Shown in pieces: positions 59,147 through 64,000 of a stretch of DNA of 64,000 nt. Numbering within the stretch: position 1 is the first letter of the stretch; every line of letters starts with the position of its first letter. The position numbers and the translations under genes were made by a program. The notes under the pieces are model-generated. The model saw only the letters and a program-made list of their open reading frames with translations, did not search any database and was not told where the DNA came from. The stretch is from NCBI GenBank assembly GCA_964016875.1, contig OZ024723.1, positions 9,825,343 to 9,889,342 on the forward strand, written 5' to 3'. This DNA is from Fallopia convolvulus. Taxonomy: Eukaryota > Streptophyta > Magnoliopsida > Caryophyllales > Polygonaceae.

Positions 59147-62055
59147 AAGACCCACCCAGGAAGGAATCCAAGAAAGAAGAATTTCTATAGTATTTCGCCT
59201 TTAGAACTCTTGCAACAAGCGAAGACTGATTATGATGAAGCTGCCAACCTTGTTTAGCAAGCATTGCTTGATTAAACACCTTCAAATCACGAAATCCCAT
59301 TCCTCCTAAACGTTTAGGTAAGCACAAGAAATCCCAATTGCGCCAATGAATTTTCTTTTTGTGATCAGATGAGCCCCACTAGAACTTTGACATTTAAATA
59401 TGAAAATCATTGATAATTGCAGCGGGAAGGCAATAGATGCTCATCATAAAAAGAGGAATACTCTGAATTACCGCTTTTATGAGAGTTTCTTTCCCTGCTT
59501 GTGATAAAAATCTCTCCTCCCATCCTTGTAGCTTTCGCCAAATACGATCACTTATGAAAGCAAAGGCAGATTTTTTTTTATTTTCCAATACTTGTAGGAA
59601 AACCCAAATATATATCATGCTTCTCTGTCATATGAACACCAAGCAACTGAGCAATCTCACCTTTCTTCTCAGATGTAATGTTCCTGCTAAAGGAAAGGTG
59701 AAATCGGATCTCCTTAACGCAGACCACGGGACGGTAAGACACGCCCCCTAATCTGCCCATTTAACTTAAAAGCAAAAGAAACGGACTTTATATAATCCAT
59801 AATTCTATCAATCCACAAAAAGTTGAAACCCATTTTGCTCATTACCCGCTGAATAAAAGGCCATTCCATCTTATCAAAAGCCTTTTGCAAGTCCAATTTC
59901 AGAGACAAGACACCCTTATCCCCTTTTCTCTTACACTTCATATAATGAAACACTTCCATAGCAAGAAGTGCATTATCAGTAATAGATCTACCAGAGATAA
60001 AGACACTCTGATTTTATGAAATGATATCAGGAAGAACAACTTTAAGACGGTTTGCGAGAGTTTTAGACACCATTTTATAGATAACATTACAAAGGCTTAT
60101 AGGTCTAAACTCAGAAGCATCTTTCAGATATTTCACTTTAGGAATCAGAGAAATAATTGTTTCATTTATCTCTTCCAATGACCCTTCACCCCTTCACCCG
60201 GTTTGAACAAAATTGACAACATCTAGACCTACTATATCCCAGAAAGATTTATAAAAGATAGCATGCATACCGTCAGGGCCTGGTGCTTTCTTAGGATGCA
60301 TTTGAAACAAAGCCTTCTGGATTTTTTCTTCACTCGGAAGGCGGACAAGTTCTTCATTCATCTTAGGAGTCACATGCCTTTCAATCCCTCTTAAAGCATC
60401 ACCCAGATCATGCACACCAGCAGAATGGAATAAGTCTTCAAAATATGAGTAACAATCTGCTAAATATCCCTCTCTTCGGTGCACCACCCAGGATGGAATC
60501 CAAGAAAGAAGAATTTCTATAGTATTTCGCCTTTAGAACTCTTGCAACAAGCGAAGACTAATTATGATGAAGCTGCCAACCTTGTTTAGCAAGCATTGCT
60601 TGATTAAACACCTTCAAATCACGGAATCCCATTCCTCCTACAAGTTTAGGTAAGCACAAGAAATCCCAATTGCGCCAATGAATTTTCTTTTTGTGATCAG
60701 ATGAGCCCTACTAGAGCTTTGACATTTGAATATGAATATCATCGATAATTGCAGCTGGAAGGCAATAGATGCTCATCATAAAAAGCGGAATACTCTGAAT
60801 TACCGCTTTTATGAGAGTTTCTTTCCCTGCTTGTGATAAAAATCTCTCCTTCCATCCTTGTAGCTTTCGCCAAATACGATCCCTTATGAAAGCAAAGGCA
60901 GCTTTTTTTGATTTTCCAATACTTGTAGGAAAACCCAAATATATATCATGCTTCTTTGTCATATGAACACCAAGCAACTGAGCAATCTCACCTTTCTTCT
61001 CAGATGTAATGTTCCTGCTAAAGGTAACCTCTGACTTGTGCAAATTGATCTTCTGACCCGATGCTCTTTCATAAACACTGGGAATATCAGTTATTCGTGA
61101 GCATTCTTGCGGCGTCGCTCTAGCAAAAAGCAAGCTATCATCTGCAAAGAGAAGATGTGACAAAATCGGTGCTCTTTGGTAAACCATGATACCATGAAGA
61201 TATTTCTGTTGGACAACATTAGAAATCAAGGAGGAAAACACCTTTGAACCAATAATAAAAAAGGAAAGGTGAAATCGGATCTCCTTGACGTAGGCCACGG
61301 GACGGTAAGACACGCCCCCTAATCTGCCCATTTAACTTAAAAGAAAAAGAAACGGACTTTATACAATCCATAATTCTATCAATCCACAAAAAGTTGAAAC
61401 CCATTTTGCTCATAACCCGCTGAATAAAAGGCCATTCCATCCTATCAAAAGCCTTTCGCATGTCCAATTTCAGAGACATGACACAATTATCCCCTTTTCT
61501 CTTACACTTCATATAATGAAACACTTCCATAGCAAGAAGTGCATTATCAGTAATAGATCTACCGGAGATAAAGGCACTTTGATTTTCAGAAATGATATCA
61601 GGAAGAACAACTTTAAGACAGTTTGCGAGAGTTTTAGACACTATTTTATAGATAACATTACAAAGGATTATAGGTCTAAAGTCAGAAGCATCTTTCGGAT
61701 TTTTCACTTTAGGAATCAGAGAAATAATTGTTTCATTTATCTCTTCCAGTGACCCTTCACCCCTCCACCAGGCTTGAACAAAATTCACAACATCTAGACC
61801 TACTATATCCCAGAAAGATTGATAAAAGATAGCATGCATATCGTCAGGGCCTGGTGCTTTCTTAGGATGCATTTGAAACAAAGCCTTCTTGATTTCATCT
61901 TCACTCGGAAGGCGAACAAGTTCTTCATTCATCTCAGGAGTCACACGCCTTTCAATCCCTCTTAAAGCATCACCCAGATCATGCACACCAGCAGACTGGA
62001 ATAAGTCTACAAAATAATGAGTAACAATTTGCTAAATATCCCTCTCTTCGGTGCG
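59147..62055. repeat. Tandem duplication within the LINE
   Basis: Unit 1 (59147-60482) and unit 2 (60483-62055) start with CACCCAGGA.GGAATCCAAG and end with CCCTCTCTTCGGTGC. Unit 1 lacks about 245 bp found in unit 2 (61017-61262), including the RT FADD box. The deletion ends share AAAGG. Confidence 0.85.
61219..61986 (-). pseudogene. LINE reverse-transcriptase fragment
   Basis: 255 open codons with RT motifs KKAPGPDDMHAIFY, FRPIILCNVIYKI, LKLDMRKAFDRMEWPF and RGLRQGDPISPFLF. The next frame at 61331-60711 continues with LLFADDSLLFARATP. This is the better-preserved RT copy of the element. Confidence 0.88.
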
Positions 62056-62591
62056 CCATCTTCCAGACTCATCTTCCAAACCAGAAATATGATTTTGAAT
62101 TCGACGGTGACTTGCTTTGTGATGGAAATAGGGAGTATTTTTATCAGAATCACGAAGCTCATTAGTTCTTGCCCTGATATGCCAGTATGACTCTTCTTCA
62201 CTGTGCAAACAATCAAGCTCAACAACAATTTCCTTTCCTCTGTTCAAAACAAACCCATCTGGTAAATGAGATTGAATTATGCCAAGTTCTTGTTCAAGAC
62301 CCCGAATCTTCTTCTTCCTATGCCCGAAAACATCTTTAGAGCAAAGAGACAAGCCTTTAGCATAAGCTTTTATCTTATCTTGTGGCAAACCCATGGTAGA
62401 AGACCAACAACACTGAACTATGTTCTTACAATCATCATTAGCAAGCCATAAAGATTCAAACTTGAAACCTGGCTTCTTAAAAGATCCAAAATTGTTACCA
62501 AAATGTAGAGATATTAAGGAGTGGTTAGAGTAATAACGGGGCCAGTTTTTGACATGATATTGATTATACATAGTAAACCAATCAGAGGTTG

Positions 62592-63193
62592 CTAAAAATG
62601 ATCAAGACGTTCTCTAATAACATTTAGCTGAGAATTCCCACGTTGCCAAGTAAATTTGACTCCCTGCCAACCATGATCTCTTAAAGAACAAGTATTAACC
62701 ACCTCATTGAACTTGTCCATTGCTTCTTGGGTTCTTGGATCACCACCTTCTTTTTCATATTGATCCAAAATTTCATTGAAGTCACCTCCGATAAGCATAG
62801 GAAGATCACAACTATCAACCATTCGCTGAAGCAAAGACCAAGTTTTGTACTTATTATATCTCTCTCAGGCCACCCATAAATAGCAACAAAAGCCCACTTA
62901 GCACCAGTATTATCATCTGTAATAAAAGCCAAAATATGTCTATCGGAAAAAGAAATGATGGAGACATCAACACCCTTCCACCACAAACAAATTCCCCTTG
63001 ATCTACCATTACTCGAAACACAAAGGCCATTAACAAAACCACATTTCTTCATAACTTTTTCCTGATCCTGCTTAGAAATCATAGTCTCCATGAGGAAGAC
63101 TATGTTTGGGCTATCCCTCCAAGACCAATCTCGGAGGCTATTAACTGTACGGAGGTTGCCCAACCCCTGACAATTCCAGCAATAAGTCATCAT
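62592..63193 (-). pseudogene. LINE endonuclease domain (frameshifted)
   Basis: Exonuclease-endonuclease-phosphatase fold of plant LINE ORF2. MMTYCWNCQGLGN (63193) starts the domain, and GGDFNEILDQYEK lies in the frame of 62834-62592. One frameshift near 62850 separates the halves. Nuclear-type LINE endonuclease, inactive here. Confidence 0.85.
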
Positions 63194-63598
63194 TGTCCTT
63201 CACGAAACCATTTCCTGTTACTTGAGTAGAGGGTTCCTCTATAGAAAAAGAGCATTTCATTTTTTTTGCTGAATCTTGTGAATCACATTGCATGTCATCT
63301 TGTGGCATCTCCTCATTCAATAGAGAACGCTTCATTGTAGTAGTTTTTAATCCAACAATCTTTTGTTGACCATGAGTACTTACACTCGGAGCTTGTTTCA
63401 CAAAGTGACGAAATTTTCTTTCAGTCATAACCTCGACATTCTGATCAACATTAACAGTAGGAGAAACATTACCAGAATCAGACTCTTGAACATCCTTATT
63501 CGTATTGATAGATGAATTTTGGGGCCCACACATAAGAGCAACTTCAGCATTTACCACTATTAAACCACACAAATTTCTTTTATCTTAACCTTCCTTAT

Positions 63599-63792
63599 GT
63601 TAAAGATAATATTCTCTATTATCCCCTCTTATAAGGATAGAATATATCTTGATTAGCTTAATTATCTCCTGTATCTTTTCTTTACCGTTGCTAAAGTTTA
63701 TTATATATGTACTTCTCCTCTTCTCTGTAAACACAATAACAGTAATACAATTCTTCATCATTTCACTTCTCTTCCGCTCTTACATTTCTACA
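63599..63792 (+). repeat. 5' LTR of a copia element (194 bp)
   Basis: TGTTAAAGATAATATT ... TTCTACA, bounded by TG and CA and followed directly by a PBS. The short length and AT-rich sequence fit small plant copia LTRs. The partner LTR lies outside the window. Confidence 0.82.
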
Positions 63793-63802
63793 TGGTATCA
63801 GT
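63793..63802 (+). other. Primer-binding site (initiator tRNA-Met)
   Basis: TGGTATCAGT lies immediately after the LTR and matches the 3' end complement of plant initiator tRNA-Met. Confidence 0.85.
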
Positions 63803-63842
63803 TTCTTAAGGTGTTACACAACGATCCTAGACAACCTTCCTC

Positions 63843-64000
63843 ATGCCGGAAATCATCCCAACTACAGTGGATGCATCACGATCCGAGCCATGGGAGAAAT
63901 CGAATCATCCTCTTTTCCTCCACCATTCCGATCAACCGGGTGCCATCCTGGTGTCTCAACAATTGGTGGAAGATAACTACATGACGTGGCAGCACTCCAT
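63843..64000 (+). CDS. Copia gag, N-terminal part (runs off the window)
   Basis: The frame opens with MPEIIPTTVDASRSEPWEKS and continues HPLFLHHSDQPGAILVSQQL, the standard N-terminus of plant copia gag proteins (NPLYLHPSDxPG..LVSxxL..NY..W). It remains open to the window edge, so the element may be complete beyond it. Confidence 0.88.
   Translation, partial: MPEIIPTTVDASRSEPWEKSNHPLFLHHSDQPGAILVSQQLVEDNYMTWQHS

Larger units (their letters stand above)
56783..63598 (-). mobile_element. LINE with internal tandem duplication and nested solo LTR
   Basis: On the minus strand the order is a low-complexity ORF1/linker end (63572-63141) and an apurinic endonuclease (63193-62592; YCWNCQGLGN, GGDFNEILD). 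Then comes the reverse transcriptase (61986-60711; KKAPGPDDMHAIFY, RGLRQGDPISPFLF, LLFADDSLLFARA). A second copy of part of the RT region follows (60487-59147), then RT-connection/zf-RVT (59327-58190; IKGPPKLRNFAWRI) and the RNase H tail (57081-56812). A T run at 56783-56791 is the inverse of the poly-A tail. Frameshifts are frequent, so it is inactive. A solo LTR at 57092-58055 splits the RNase H part. Confidence 0.9.

Overview
The window is nuclear DNA of a flowering plant. Genes are split by GT-AG introns, are spaced many kilobases apart, and lie in AT-rich sequence packed with plant-type transposable elements (LINE, copia LTR elements, hAT, PIF/Harbinger, Stowaway, Helitron-like, CACTA). 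The gene set (KDO-8-P synthase, a CYP76-type P450, a reticulon, a LEA-2 protein, a relative of At5g41620) is that of a eudicot. An asterid/Lamiales source is plausible from the P450 but not proven.

Layout. 1-2940: no intact gene; one decayed exon-like fragment and repeat debris. 2945-5373 (-): coiled-coil protein of the At5g41620/BRANCHLESS TRICHOME-like group. 5990-10530 (-): a decayed but domain-complete LINE split by a hAT MITE. 11190-12470: fragment of an LTR element. 12606-24775: a nested transposon stack, in which a gag-only copia-like element (13778-21868) sits in a hAT MITE, which sits between two inverted arms of another element; a PIF MITE lies inside the copia-like element. 22660-26983 (+): two 5'-truncated LINEs of one family head to tail, the second ending about 60 bp before the KDSA TATA box.

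27294-32917 (+): complete KDSA in 13 coding exons (290 aa). 34474-36609 (+): two-exon CYP76-type P450 (492 aa). 37443-39873 (-): five-exon reticulon (249 aa). 40160-45640: AT-rich Helitron-like elements, hAT MITEs and a CACTA transposase remnant. 46110-46778 (-): single-exon LEA-2/NHL-type protein. 48061-53900 (-): six-exon unrecognised gene (644 aa) with a Stowaway MITE in an intron. 54360-56670: hairpin and TIR elements. 56783-63598 (-): a long LINE with an internal tandem duplication and a solo LTR of the same family as the 13.8-21.9 kb element. 63599-64000: the start of a copia element running off the window.

The host genes do not form a pathway or cluster; they are ordinary unlinked plant genes. 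The notable biology is in the repeats: multi-level nesting dated by intact target-site duplications, an LTR carrying a second copy of its own polypurine tract and start, and a 97-bp tandem array that differs by three units between the two LTRs. I found no convincing new biochemical system. Exon boundaries were placed by hand from splice signals, phase and family conservation; no search was run.
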